A DNA stretch of 64,000 nucleotides. Origin: Curtobacterium ammoniigenes NBRC 101786. Lineage in GTDB: Bacteria > Actinomycetota > Actinomycetes > Actinomycetales > Microbacteriaceae. The stretch spans positions 248,001 through 312,000 of the forward strand of contig NZ_BCSV01000002.1 of the NCBI RefSeq assembly GCF_001571045.1. Reading direction: 5' to 3'. A program made the position numbers and the translations under genes. The notes below the pieces were generated by a model that was not told the origin of the DNA, made no database searches, and was given only the letters and a program-made list of their open reading frames with translations. Shown here in pieces: positions 9,430-18,486 of this stretch (positions are counted from its first letter, which is position 1; each line of letters begins with the position of its first letter).

Positions 9430-10047
9430 TCAGCGGTCGAGCGGGCGATACGCCGTCGCCCACCCGCTGCGCATTCGCGTGACCGCGCGATCCCACGACG
9501 GCAGGATCTCGACGCCGGGGAGCATGATCGCCTGCATCTGCAGGCCTTCGTAGAGCGCGATGAGCTGCTCAGCGCCATGCTTCGGCGTCATCGTCCGCGG
9601 TTCGCGCTTCGCAAGGACATCCCGGGTCAGCATGAGCACGATGTCCTCCAGGAATCGGTCATACTCACTGCGGAACCACCCGGCCGCCGCGTGGGTCGGG
9701 TCTGATCCAGCACTGAGCAGCGCGATGCGCATGCGGATCATCGCACGATCCCCATCAGCGGCCGTCAGCAACGCCCGAAGATAGGCTGCCGCGCCGTCCG
9801 ACTCCCCGATGTGCATGCATGTCCGCCGCAGGCTGCCGGACCACTGGTCCGCAACCGAGACGACGAGCAGCTCCCAGCTCGGAAAGACCGAGCGGATGAC
9901 GTCAGCGTGGAGCCCCGCCGTCCGCGCGACGTCGTCGACGCCGACGCTCGGGAAATCAGCGTCCCGGTAGGTCTCGATCGCAGCCGCGGTGATCCGCTGA
10001 CGGAGGTCCGAATGCGGCACCGCCAGCTCTGCAGACATGCCGTCCAT
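9430..10047 (-). CDS. TetR/AcrR family regulator
   Basis: A regulator of about 205 residues. An N-terminal TetR-type helix-turn-helix spans roughly residues 14-60 (ITAAAIETYRDADFPSVGVDDVARTAGLHADVIRSVFPSWELL). The rest is the helical ligand-binding domain with no recognisable specificity. Two nearby starts exist (10047 and 10038). It is divergent from the Old Yellow Enzyme gene at 10174 and most likely represses it. A short perfect palindrome in the gap (10100-10109) is a candidate operator. Confidence 0.85.
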   Translation of the reverse strand: MDGMSAELAVPHSDLRQRITAAAIETYRDADFPSVGVDDVARTAGLHADVIRSVFPSWELLVVSVADQWSGSLRRTCMHIGESDGAAAYLRALLTAADGDRAMIRMRIALLSAGSDPTHAAAGWFRSEYDRFLEDIVLMLTRDVLAKREPRTMTPKHGAEQLIALYEGLQMQAIMLPGVEILPSWDRAVTRMRSGWATAYRPLDR

Positions 10048-10099
10048 TGAATCGGTCGAGCGCCGCGGCGTCACGGCCCCATCCGGGGGGCGGAGGCGT

Positions 10100-10109
10100 T
10101 GACGCGTCA
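10100..10109. promoter_or_regulatory. Candidate operator palindrome between tetR-like and OYE genes
   Basis: TGACGCGTCA is a perfect 10-bp palindrome in the 126-bp divergent gap. GCGTCACG occurs here and again about 35 bp to the left. TetR proteins bind palindromes of this kind, but a 10-bp palindrome can arise by chance in GC-rich DNA. Confidence 0.35.
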
Positions 10110-10173
10110 CGTCGGTCGGTGATGCCGCCAAGGAACGACAACGAATCCGGAATACGCGGAGGCGCGTCCTCTG

Positions 10174-11271
10174 TTGCGCCTGACCGTGAACCTTTTCGAC
10201 TCAGCCGACTTCGGCGCATTGCATCTGAAGAATCGCATCGTCATGGCCCCGCTGACGCGACTCCGCGCGGGTGAGCGCGGTGTCCCGAACGACCTGCTCG
10301 TCGAGCACTACCGGCAGCGGGCCGGCCTCGGGTTGATCGTCACCGAGGGCACCTGGCCCGTGCAAGAAGGTCGTTCCTACCCCGGTCAGCCCGGTATCGA
10401 GACCGACGAGCAGATCGCCGGGTGGGCACGCGTCGCGGACGCCGTCCACGCGGCGGGTGGCACCATCGTGATGCAGCTCATGCACGGCGGGCGCGTCTCG
10501 CATCCCGAGATCGCGCAGACGCCTCGCATTGTCGGACCGAGTGCGATCGCCGCCCCGGGGCAGACACACACGGCGACGGGCAAGGTCGACATGCCGGTGC
10601 CGCACGCGCTCGAGCTCGACGAGATGCCGGAGGTCATCGAGGGCTTCGTCCGGGCTGCGCGCAACGCGGTCGCCGCTGGTCTCGACGGCGTGGAAGTCCA
10701 TGGTGCGAACGGATATCTCGTGCACGAGTTCCTGTCGCCGGTCTCGAACACGCGGACGGACATCTACGGAGGGTCGCCCGAGAATCGTGCGCGGCTCGCG
10801 ATCGAGGTGACCACAGCCGTCGCGGCGACGATCGGAGGAGATCGGACGGGAATCCGGCTCTCACCCCAGCACAACATCCAGGGCGTCCTCGAAGAAGACT
10901 CCGACGACGTCCTCGCCACGTACAGCGCGGTGGCAACCGGTCTCGCGCCGCTGCACCTTGCGTTCGTGGATGTGCTCCACCCGGAACCCTCGGGCCACCT
11001 GGTCCGGACGATCCGTTCACTCGCGGGTGCCCCACTCATCGCCAACACCGGGTTCCAGTCGCCGACCGGTCGGGCCGACGCCATCGCGCTCGTCGCCGAC
11101 GACGTCGCGGATGCCGTGGGCGTCGGCCGTGCCGCCATCGCGAACCCGGACCTCGCGGCGCGCTGGGAGCACGATCTCGAACTCAACGAGCCGCGCCCGC
11201 ACCTCTTCTATGGTGACGGCGCCGAGGGATACACCGACTACCCGGCACTCGCCGAGCTCCCGGCGGTCTGA
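10174..11271 (+). CDS. Old Yellow Enzyme family ene-reductase
   Basis: An FMN-dependent NAD(P)H oxidoreductase of about 365 residues, which typically reduces activated C=C bonds of enals and enones. Family markers are LKNRIVMAPLTRLRA near the start, HGGRVSHP near residue 105 (substrate-binding region), GVEVHGANGYLVHEFLSP near 180 (HxxN pair) and YGGSPENRARLAIEV. A GGAGG ribosome site at 10158-10162 sits 11 bp before TTG 10174 but 23 bp before GTG 10186, so TTG is preferred even though the protein alignment would also allow GTG. Probably repressed by the divergent TetR regulator. Confidence 0.92.
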   Translation: MRLTVNLFDSADFGALHLKNRIVMAPLTRLRAGERGVPNDLLVEHYRQRAGLGLIVTEGTWPVQEGRSYPGQPGIETDEQIAGWARVADAVHAAGGTIVMQLMHGGRVSHPEIAQTPRIVGPSAIAAPGQTHTATGKVDMPVPHALELDEMPEVIEGFVRAARNAVAAGLDGVEVHGANGYLVHEFLSPVSNTRTDIYGGSPENRARLAIEVTTAVAATIGGDRTGIRLSPQHNIQGVLEEDSDDVLATYSAVATGLAPLHLAFVDVLHPEPSGHLVRTIRSLAGAPLIANTGFQSPTGRADAIALVADDVADAVGVGRAAIANPDLAARWEHDLELNEPRPHLFYGDGAEGYTDYPALAELPAV

Positions 11272-11279
11272 ACCGAACG

Positions 11280-11316
11280 GCCGCCGGCGCGAGCGAGAAC
11301 ACCCGCGCCGCGGCGG
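11280..11316 (+). terminator. Hairpin after OYE gene
   Basis: Stem GCCGCCGGCGCG pairs with CGCGCCGCGGCGG with one bulge, 9 bp after the OYE stop. There is no T run, as is common in Actinobacteria. Termination is inferred. Confidence 0.45.
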
Positions 11317-11406
11317 TCAGCGGCTTGCCGCAGCGCACGGGCCCTGTACGAGCGCACATTCCCGCGCATGCACCAATTCCGCAATTGTTGAGGTGCAATT
11401 GTTAGC

Positions 11407-13758
11407 GTGCGGAACATGCGATTCGCACTCAGGGTCCGTGCGCTGTTCACGTTCGTCGCAATCTCGATCTGCGCGGGCCTCCTCGTAGCAGTGGCTGCTG
11501 CGCCGGTGGCCGCCGCCACTGGTGTGTCGGCATCGAGCGTCGTGCAATTCTTCCGAGGTCTGCCGAGCTATCTCCAGATCGGGACGCCCCAGCAGGCATC
11601 GACGATTTACGCGAACCAGAACGGCAAGCAGGTTCCCATCGCGTCGTTCTTCTCGGAGAACCGCGACGTCGTTCCCGGGTCCAAGATCAGTCCGCTCCTG
11701 AAGAAGGCGGCGGTGGACACGGAAGACCCTCGCTTCTACCAGGAGGGCGGGATCGACATTCCCGGAACGCTCCGGGCAGCGATCGCGGACTCGACGGGTG
11801 GGGGGCGCCTCCAGGGCGGATCGTCGATCACCCAGCAGTACGTGAAGAACGTGCTGGTGCAGCAGTGCGAACAGCTCGATACCACTGCACAGGTCAACGC
11901 CTGTTATCAGAAGGTCTCGGGGACGACCATTGCCCGAAAGCTGCAGGAGCTGCGCTACTCGATCGCAGTGAACAAGCAGTATTCGAAGTCGACGATCCTC
12001 AACGGATACCTGAACATCGTCGGCATGGGCGGCAACGTCTACGGCGTCCAGGCGGCATCGCAGTATTACTTCGGCGTGAATGCCTCAGACGTCTCCTTGC
12101 CGCAGGCCGCCACGCTCGTCGCGATCCTGAACAATCCGTCGAACCTCCGCATCGATGAGCCGGGCAACAAGTACAACGGATCCGCGAACGGCTACAAGTT
12201 GACGCTCGATCGTCGCAACTACGTGATTCAGCGGATGTACGTGCACCACTCGATCACAAAGGCGCAGGAGACGCAGGCGATCGCGACGCCGATCGCACCC
12301 AAGATCACGCCCGCGAGCTCCGGGTGCTCCGCCGCCGCGACCAACTACGACGCCGGATACTTCTGCGAGTACGTTCGCGCCGAAGTCCTGCACGATTCGG
12401 CGTTCGGAGCGACGACGAGCGCCCGCGCGCAGGCGCTCGACACCCAGGGACTCAAGATCTACACCACGCTTGACCTGGCGCTCCAGGCGCAGGCGCAGGC
12501 CGACCTCAGCCGCTACGTGCCCGCGACGATGTCCGGAGTCGATATCGGCGGCAGCGACGTGACCGTGCAGCCCGGTACCGGCCACATCCTGGCCATGGTG
12601 CAGAACACCGCGTATTCCCAATCCGATCAGGCACCGGCGGGGTCGACCGCGGTGAACTACAGCGCCGATGAAGGGTATGGAGGCTCGATCGGGTTCCAGA
12701 CTGGATCGACATTCAAAGCGTTCACGCTCGCGGAGTGGCTCGCAACGGGGCACACGCTCTCGGAATATGTCACGTCGAACCAGCACTCGTACCCGTTCTC
12801 GCAGTTCCAGAACTCGTGCGAGAACATCGGCAACAGCGTGTGGAACGTCGCGAATGACGTGGGCTTCAGCGGCAATTACACGGTGCTCCGGGCAACGGCG
12901 GAGTCCATCAACACCGTCTTCGCGCAGATGGGGAAGCAACTCGACCTCTGCAAGATCGCCGACCTCGCCAAGGCGATGGGTATTCATCGGGCCGACGGGA
13001 AACCGCTCACGGAGTTCCCATCGATGATCCTCGGTGTGAACGAGCTCTCGCCGCTCAATTTGGCGAGCGCCTACGCCGGCTTCGCGAACGGTGGCGTCAT
13101 GTGCACACCGGTCGGTATCACCAGCGTGACCACCGCCTCCGGCAAGTCCATTGCACCGACGCCGTCCAAATGCTCGCGCGGCGTGCCGGCGAACGTCGCG
13201 GCAACCGTCGACTACGCACTGCAGTCCGTGTTGAGCGGCTACGGGACTGCCGCAACGGCGAACCCGCAAGACAGCACGCCGAAGTTCGCCAAGACCGGCA
13301 CGACCGACTCGGACGTGCAGAACTGGCTCGTCACGTCGACAACGAAGTACACCAACGCCACATGGGTCGGAAACGCGAGTGGCACGGTCCCCCTCGGAAA
13401 CCGCTCGCTCCTGGGCGGGACGACCGGCTACAACGCGAAGTTCTCCGTCGACCGCGCGCTTCTGAGCTGGCTGGACACCCACTATGGCGGCGGCGCCCTC
13501 CCCACACCCGATCAAGCGATGATCGGCACACCGGTGGTCACGACGCCCACCCCGACGGCTACGCCGTCCACGGGGACGACCCCGACGGCCCCGGCCACAA
13601 CGAACAGCACATCGGGAACCGCATCCACCGGCGGCCAGTCGACCGGCGGCACGACGACGAGCGGGACTGCCGGCGGCACCTCGGGAGGCGCATCCGCAGG
13701 CGGCACCCCGAGCGCGCCCGCGACGCAGGGTCCGGCAGCGCCGGCGTCAGGAGGCTGA
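11407..13758 (+). CDS. Class A penicillin-binding protein (glycosyltransferase 51 + transpeptidase)
   Basis: A bifunctional peptidoglycan synthase of 783 residues. It has one N-terminal membrane segment (about residues 8-38), a GT51 domain with catalytic EDPRFY and GGSSITQQYVKN, and YSKSTILNGYLNIVGMGGNVYGVQAA. The transpeptidase domain carries the SxxK serine in TGSTFKAF, the SxN-type motif ESINTVF and KTGTTD. GT51 motif 1 lacks the usual His (EGGID instead of HxGxD). The last 75 residues are a Thr/Ser/Gly/Pro-rich extracellular tail. GTG 11407 is the start in frame, with a weak GAGG at 11390-11393; ATG at 11416 is possible. A 9-bp direct repeat, GCAATTGTT, occurs at 11381 and 11395 just before the gene. 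Confidence 0.93.
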   Translation: MRNMRFALRVRALFTFVAISICAGLLVAVAAAPVAAATGVSASSVVQFFRGLPSYLQIGTPQQASTIYANQNGKQVPIASFFSENRDVVPGSKISPLLKKAAVDTEDPRFYQEGGIDIPGTLRAAIADSTGGGRLQGGSSITQQYVKNVLVQQCEQLDTTAQVNACYQKVSGTTIARKLQELRYSIAVNKQYSKSTILNGYLNIVGMGGNVYGVQAASQYYFGVNASDVSLPQAATLVAILNNPSNLRIDEPGNKYNGSANGYKLTLDRRNYVIQRMYVHHSITKAQETQAIATPIAPKITPASSGCSAAATNYDAGYFCEYVRAEVLHDSAFGATTSARAQALDTQGLKIYTTLDLALQAQAQADLSRYVPATMSGVDIGGSDVTVQPGTGHILAMVQNTAYSQSDQAPAGSTAVNYSADEGYGGSIGFQTGSTFKAFTLAEWLATGHTLSEYVTSNQHSYPFSQFQNSCENIGNSVWNVANDVGFSGNYTVLRATAESINTVFAQMGKQLDLCKIADLAKAMGIHRADGKPLTEFPSMILGVNELSPLNLASAYAGFANGGVMCTPVGITSVTTASGKSIAPTPSKCSRGVPANVAATVDYALQSVLSGYGTAATANPQDSTPKFAKTGTTDSDVQNWLVTSTTKYTNATWVGNASGTVPLGNRSLLGGTTGYNAKFSVDRALLSWLDTHYGGGALPTPDQAMIGTPVVTTPTPTATPSTGTTPTAPATTNSTSGTASTGGQSTGGTTTSGTAGGTSGGASAGGTPSAPATQGPAAPASGG

Positions 13759-14508
13759 GCGAGTCACGAGCGCGACGCGACGCGCCCGCTCGTGACGGAC
13801 CGACACCCACGCCACAATGGCGACGATGCACGCGCCGAGGATCGCGCTGACGGCGCCCGTTCCGACCCCAAGACCGCCCCGAGACGGTTCGACGGCGAAC
13901 CAGTCTGCGAATGACGCGCCGACCGGCCGGGTGAGGATGTAGGCGATCCAGAAGGCGGGCACCGCGGCCATGAGCCTGGCGGCTCGCGCGAGGACGACCA
14001 CGACGATCGCCGAGGTGAACATCAGGCCTGCGACAAGGAACCCGAGCCCGAACACGTAGGCGGCGAGATCGCCCGCAGCGGTGCCGAGTGCAAAGGTCGC
14101 CACAACGGCCGACCAATAGAGCAGTTCGCGGCGCAGCGTGTCGATCGCGTGCACGTCGACCGTGTGCTCGGTGCGCTGCCACACGACGAACACCGCGATG
14201 AGCACCACGAGGAACACCGGTGCGGACACGAAGTACGGGATACCGGCGGCGACGTGCGCTGCGTCGGCGACCATCGTCCCGAAGACGCCGACCATGACCA
14301 CAGCAGCCCAGTACAACCACGGGATGTAGCGCTTCGCCGCGATCTGCACGACGAGGACCACCGCGAACACCACAGCGGTGATACCGACGGTCAGGTACGG
14401 ATCGAAGTGCCGCACCATGAAGTCCGACAGCGCCTCCCCCATGCCCGTCGTCAGCACCTTCGCCACCCAGAATGACAGCGTCGGATCCGGGACCTTGCTA
14501 CGGTTCAT
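13747..14508 (-). CDS. COG4705-like multi-spanning membrane protein
   Basis: A 253-residue protein with about eight hydrophobic helices. VPDPTLSFWVAKVLTTGMGEALSDFMVRHFDPYL at the N-terminus matches the conserved start of the uncharacterised COG4705 membrane proteins (VPEVTLxFWxxKxLxTTxGE). ATG at 14508 is the natural start; much longer upstream frames lie opposite the glycosyltransferase gene. Its 3' end overlaps the penicillin-binding-protein gene by 12 bp (convergent). Function unknown. Confidence 0.78.
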   Translation of the reverse strand: MNRSKVPDPTLSFWVAKVLTTGMGEALSDFMVRHFDPYLTVGITAVVFAVVLVVQIAAKRYIPWLYWAAVVMVGVFGTMVADAAHVAAGIPYFVSAPVFLVVLIAVFVVWQRTEHTVDVHAIDTLRRELLYWSAVVATFALGTAAGDLAAYVFGLGFLVAGLMFTSAIVVVVLARAARLMAAVPAFWIAYILTRPVGASFADWFAVEPSRGGLGVGTGAVSAILGACIVAIVAWVSVRHERARRVALVTRSAS

Positions 14509-14631
14509 AGTCTGAGCATTGCCGAAGCGTTCAAAGATTCGTCGGATCGACCCGCCTCGGCCGACTCGAGTCCGCACAGGTCGGTACACCCGGCACCGGC
14601 GGCCCCTCGAGCCGCCACCGGAAGGAGCCGA

Positions 14632-17199
14632 ATGAATTCCCGTCGACTCGTACGATCTGTCCGTCGCCTGCCACGGCGAACGCTGAACGGCCTGCGCGCC
14701 GAGTGGTATGCGATGGGCCGGCGGCGCCCCGTCGACCAGAACCTGGTGCTCTTCGAGTCGTTCGCCGGCAACGGCGCCACCTGCAACCCGGAAGCGCTCT
14801 TCCGCGCGATGCTCGCCGCGCCCGATCTGAAGGACCGCACGGCCGTGTGGGCCCTCGACCGCGCCTCCGCGCGATCCATGCAAGCGGAGTTCCGCGGCAA
14901 CACGCGCGTTCGAGTCGTCGAGCGCGGCACCTTCGCGTACTGGACCGTGCTGGCCACTGCGGGCGTCCTCATCAACAACGCGACGTTCCCGCCCGAGTTC
15001 GACCGACGGCCAGAACAGCGCTACCTCAACACGTGGCACGGCACGCCCCTGAAACGCATGGGGTTCGACGAGCCCGACGGCGGGTTCGCGTCGGCGAACA
15101 CGATCCGGAACTTCCTCCAGGCCACACATCTGCTCTCGCAGAACCGCTACATGACCGACCGCATGTATCGGCAGGCGTACAAGCTCGACGGGTTCGGCCC
15201 CGCGCGCCTCATCGAGACCGGCTATCCCCGCAACGATCACCTGTTCGACACACCTGGTGCGGAGGCGACCAGGTCCCGGCTCGGTGTGCGGAGCCTCCAG
15301 GATGGCGGAGGCGTCGTCCTCTATGCCCCGACGTGGCGCGGTGAACGGTTCACTGCACCGACGGACCACACGGGTGAGATCGCGCGTGTCGCGGCGTTCA
15401 TCCAGGCGACGCTCGAGCAGGCGGGATCGGCGGCGCGCGTGCTCGTCAAACCGCACCAGGCCGTCCTCGAACTCGCACGACAACAGCCGGCGCTCCACGA
15501 CGTGCTCGTGCCCGAAGACATTCCAACGAACCGGCTGCTCGCCGCGACCGACGTCCTCGTGTCCGACTACTCGTCGATCGCTGTCGATTTCCTCGCCACC
15601 GGTCGCCCCGTCGTCTTCGCTGGCCTCGATGGCGACGACTACGCGGCGACGCGCGGCCTCTACGTCGACCCCGCGTCCTTCCCTGGGCCACGGTGCACCG
15701 ACCTCCCGTCGCTCGCCGCCGCCGTCACGCGCGGTGTGCAGCACGGCATCGATCCCGAATTCGCCGACCGGTACAGCGCGATGGCTGAGGCGATGGTGCA
15801 CCTCGACGACGGTCGCGCGTCCGCGCGGGTGCTCGACGTCGTCTTCCGCGGCGTCGGCGAGGACACGTGGCCGCGGCTCGACGAACAGCCGCACCGGCCA
15901 TCGATGCTCATCCACCTCGGTGGGATGCGAGCGAACGGCATCACGAGCGCCGCAGTGAACCTGCTGCCCGCCCTCGTCGACGCCGGCGTCGATGTGAGCG
16001 TGACCTTCCCGCGATCCGACACCAGTGTCGCGCGCGCGAGCCGCGCCCGAGTCGACCCGCGCGTCCGGCAGCTGCCGCGGATGGGCGGCATGAACGGCTC
16101 GAAAGTGGTGCAACTGCAGCGCCGACTCGCGGACCGCCGGTCCGATCCGCTGCGCCATCACGAGCACCCGGAGCTGTCCGCCGCGTACGACGCCGAATGG
16201 CATCGCTGCTTCGGCGACGCCCGCTTCGATGCCGTCGTCGACTTCAGCGGATACTCGCCGTTCTGGGCGGCGCTCATGCTCCACGCGCCGAAGCCGGTCG
16301 TCCGGTCCATCTGGATGCACAACGACATGGCTGCGGAAGTCGAGCGCCTCGTCAACGGCAAGCCGAGCATGCGCCGATCGCTGCGCGCGGTGATCGGCAT
16401 GTACGACCAGTACGAGCGGATCGTCGCCGTCTCGGAGTCACTCCGCGACCACAACGCCACCGCACTGGCGGACGTTGCGCACGGACCGTTCCTCGCCGCG
16501 CGCAACCTGGTGGATGACCGCCCGATCCTCGCGGGCGCAGCGGTACCGCCCGAGCGGGTGCTTCGCGAGCGGCACGAGGCACGCCGGCTCGACCCGCCGG
16601 AGCCCTTCGAACGACCCGTCTGGCTCGATGACCTCGCCGACCCGCGCCTGACCTGGTTCGCGTGCGTCGGTCGCCTCTCCCCCGAGAAGAACCACGCGCG
16701 CCTCCTGGATGCGTTCGCGACGGTGCATCGCGATCGACCGGACACGCGCCTCCTCATCGTCGGCGACGGCTATCTCCGGCCGACGCTCGAGCAACAGGCC
16801 GCGCGACTGAGCATCGCCGATGCGGTCGCGTTCACCGGAGCGGTGGGCAACCCCTACGCGTTCATGGCGGCCGCAGACTGCGTCGTCCTGTCGAGCGATC
16901 ACGAGGGGCAGCCGATGGTCATCCTGGAGGCGGCGGTCCTGCACCGCGCGATCGTCTCGACCCGCTTCGCCTCAGCCGCGCACGCCCTCCCGGGTGACAT
17001 GGTGCACCTGGTCGAGCGAAGCGCGGATGGCGTGGCGGATGGGATGCGAGCGTTCCTTCGCGGGGAGGTCGCAGCGGCGAGCCTCGACGTTCCCGCCTAC
17101 GACGCCGAGGCGCTGGACGAGTTCCTGCGCGCCACGCTGCCCGAGGGCACACCGCACTCCGGGGATTCTTGGCCACAACCCGAGAGACTGGGCGCGTGA
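14632..17199 (+). CDS. Fused CDP-glycerol glycerophosphotransferase + GT4 glycosyltransferase
   Basis: An 855-residue two-domain enzyme. Residues about 35-410 form a CDP-glycerol:poly(glycerophosphate) glycerophosphotransferase-like domain (NTWHGTPLKRMGFDEP, ETGYPRNDHLF, VLYAPTWRGE, KPHQ, VSDYSSIAVDFLATGRPVVF). Residues about 420-840 form a GT-B glycosyltransferase family 4 domain (FACVGRLSPEKNHARLLDAFA, VGDGYLRP, SSDHEGQPMVILEA with the EX7E-type glutamate). Such enzymes build teichoic-acid-like polymers. AAGGAG 5 bp before ATG supports the start. The stop overlaps the DedA start (GTGA). Confidence 0.9.
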   Translation: MNSRRLVRSVRRLPRRTLNGLRAEWYAMGRRRPVDQNLVLFESFAGNGATCNPEALFRAMLAAPDLKDRTAVWALDRASARSMQAEFRGNTRVRVVERGTFAYWTVLATAGVLINNATFPPEFDRRPEQRYLNTWHGTPLKRMGFDEPDGGFASANTIRNFLQATHLLSQNRYMTDRMYRQAYKLDGFGPARLIETGYPRNDHLFDTPGAEATRSRLGVRSLQDGGGVVLYAPTWRGERFTAPTDHTGEIARVAAFIQATLEQAGSAARVLVKPHQAVLELARQQPALHDVLVPEDIPTNRLLAATDVLVSDYSSIAVDFLATGRPVVFAGLDGDDYAATRGLYVDPASFPGPRCTDLPSLAAAVTRGVQHGIDPEFADRYSAMAEAMVHLDDGRASARVLDVVFRGVGEDTWPRLDEQPHRPSMLIHLGGMRANGITSAAVNLLPALVDAGVDVSVTFPRSDTSVARASRARVDPRVRQLPRMGGMNGSKVVQLQRRLADRRSDPLRHHEHPELSAAYDAEWHRCFGDARFDAVVDFSGYSPFWAALMLHAPKPVVRSIWMHNDMAAEVERLVNGKPSMRRSLRAVIGMYDQYERIVAVSESLRDHNATALADVAHGPFLAARNLVDDRPILAGAAVPPERVLRERHEARRLDPPEPFERPVWLDDLADPRLTWFACVGRLSPEKNHARLLDAFATVHRDRPDTRLLIVGDGYLRPTLEQQAARLSIADAVAFTGAVGNPYAFMAAADCVVLSSDHEGQPMVILEAAVLHRAIVSTRFASAAHALPGDMVHLVERSADGVADGMRAFLRGEVAAASLDVPAYDAEALDEFLRATLPEGTPHSGDSWPQPERLGA

Positions 17200-17816
17200 A
17201 TATCCTCCACCTGCTCGACGCATCGACCGTCCTGCACGCGTTCGGCCCATGGGTGCTGCTCGGCGTCGGGATCCTCGTGTTCATCGAATCGGGCGTGCTG
17301 TTCCCGTTCCTGCCGGGCGATTCCCTGCTCGTCACCGCCGCGATCCTCAGCGTTCCGCTCGGTATCGCGCCCTGGCAGACCGCGCTCGTCGCGATCGTCG
17401 CGGCCGTTCTCGGCGACCAGGTCGGCTACTGGTTGGGACGGCGTTTCGGACGGCGACTGTTCCGCGAGGATGCGCGGGTGCTCCGGACGGAGCGCCTCGC
17501 CGAGGCGGAGGCGTTCTTCGCGCGGTATGGCGGCCTCGCACTCGTGCTCGGCCGCTTCGTGCCGATCGTCCGCACCTACGTTCCGCTCGCAGCGGGCGCA
17601 GCGGCGATGCCGTGGGCACGGTTCGCCCGGTGGAACCTCGTCGGAGCGGTCATCTGGCCGGTCCTGCTCACGCTCGTCGGCGTCCTGCTCGGCGGTATCC
17701 CCTTCGTCGCGAAGAACATCGATGCGCTCGCGGTCCTGATCGTCATCGTGTCAGTCGTGCCGATCGGGATCGGGGCGCTCCGCAAGCGCAGCGCCGCCCG
17801 CGGAGCGCGGAGCTGA
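17196..17816 (+). CDS. DedA/VTT-domain membrane protein
   Basis: A 206-residue protein of the DedA family, recently linked to lipid-carrier (undecaprenyl phosphate) recycling. Markers are FLPGDSLLVTAAIL near residue 38, GDQVGYWLGRRFGRRLF near 75, and RFVPIVRTYVPLAAGAAAMPWARF near 125, which holds the family's conserved F/RxR and G motifs. It starts with GTG overlapping the glycosyltransferase stop by 4 bp, so the pair is translationally coupled. This fits a shared role in handling polymer carriers at the membrane. Confidence 0.92.
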   Translation: MNILHLLDASTVLHAFGPWVLLGVGILVFIESGVLFPFLPGDSLLVTAAILSVPLGIAPWQTALVAIVAAVLGDQVGYWLGRRFGRRLFREDARVLRTERLAEAEAFFARYGGLALVLGRFVPIVRTYVPLAAGAAAMPWARFARWNLVGAVIWPVLLTLVGVLLGGIPFVAKNIDALAVLIVIVSVVPIGIGALRKRSAARGARS

Positions 17817-17823
17817 TCCGGCG

Positions 17824-18486
17824 ATGCCTGCGACGGGACGCCTGCTGCTGGTCGAGGACGACGCGCGCCTGGGGCCGCTGACGGCCGAACTGCTTGGCGA
17901 TGAGTGGGATGTCACGCTCGTCGCGGATGGCGAGACCGCCCTCGACGTCAGCGCTGACCGTCTGTTCGACGTCATGGTCGTGGATCGTCGCCTCCCCGGC
18001 ATGGACGGGGTCGAGTTCATCCGCGCGCTGCGGACTCGACGCGATGCGACACCCGTCCTGATGCTCACGGCGCTCGGGTCGCTCAGCGACAAGATCTCCG
18101 GACTCGACGGCGGGGCGAACGACTACCTCGTCAAGCCGTTCGAGTTCGAGGAATTGAGCGCGCGCCTCCGCGCGCTGACCCGGGACTACGCATCGGAGGG
18201 CGATCCGATCCCGATCGGGGAGTGGACCTTCTATCCCGACACCGCGAGCGTGTACTCGCCGTATAGCGGCCGGATTCAACTCACGGAAAAGGAGAACGCG
18301 CTTCTCGCACTGCTGGCGAAGGCGCCGACGACTGCGTTCTCGCGCGCGCACATTCTGTCCGCGGTATTCGACAAGGGCGAGCAGCTCGGCACGGTCGACA
18401 CCTATGTCCACTACATCCGGAGGAAGACCGACCGGGAGATCATCACGACCATTCGCGGGACGGGATACCGGATCGGTACGCCCTGA
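17824..18486 (+). CDS. OmpR-type response regulator (orphan)
   Basis: A 220-residue two-domain regulator. The receiver domain has the acidic pair LVEDDA, the phospho-acceptor Asp in VMVVDRRLPGMDG near residue 52, Thr in MLTALGS and Lys in YLVKPFEF. A C-terminal winged-helix domain follows (LTEKENALLALLAKAPTTAFSRAHIL ... VDTYVHYIRRKTDR ... TIRGTGYRIG). No histidine kinase is adjacent, so its partner is elsewhere. It starts 7 bp after dedA. Its 3' end overlaps the convergent DUF2127 gene by 44 bp. Confidence 0.93.
   Translation: MPATGRLLLVEDDARLGPLTAELLGDEWDVTLVADGETALDVSADRLFDVMVVDRRLPGMDGVEFIRALRTRRDATPVLMLTALGSLSDKISGLDGGANDYLVKPFEFEELSARLRALTRDYASEGDPIPIGEWTFYPDTASVYSPYSGRIQLTEKENALLALLAKAPTTAFSRAHILSAVFDKGEQLGTVDTYVHYIRRKTDREIITTIRGTGYRIGTP

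Noticed and set aside
14509-16320. N-terminal extension of the COG4705-like protein
   Set aside because: It lies opposite the glycosyltransferase gene and looks like a shadow; the family start is at 14508.
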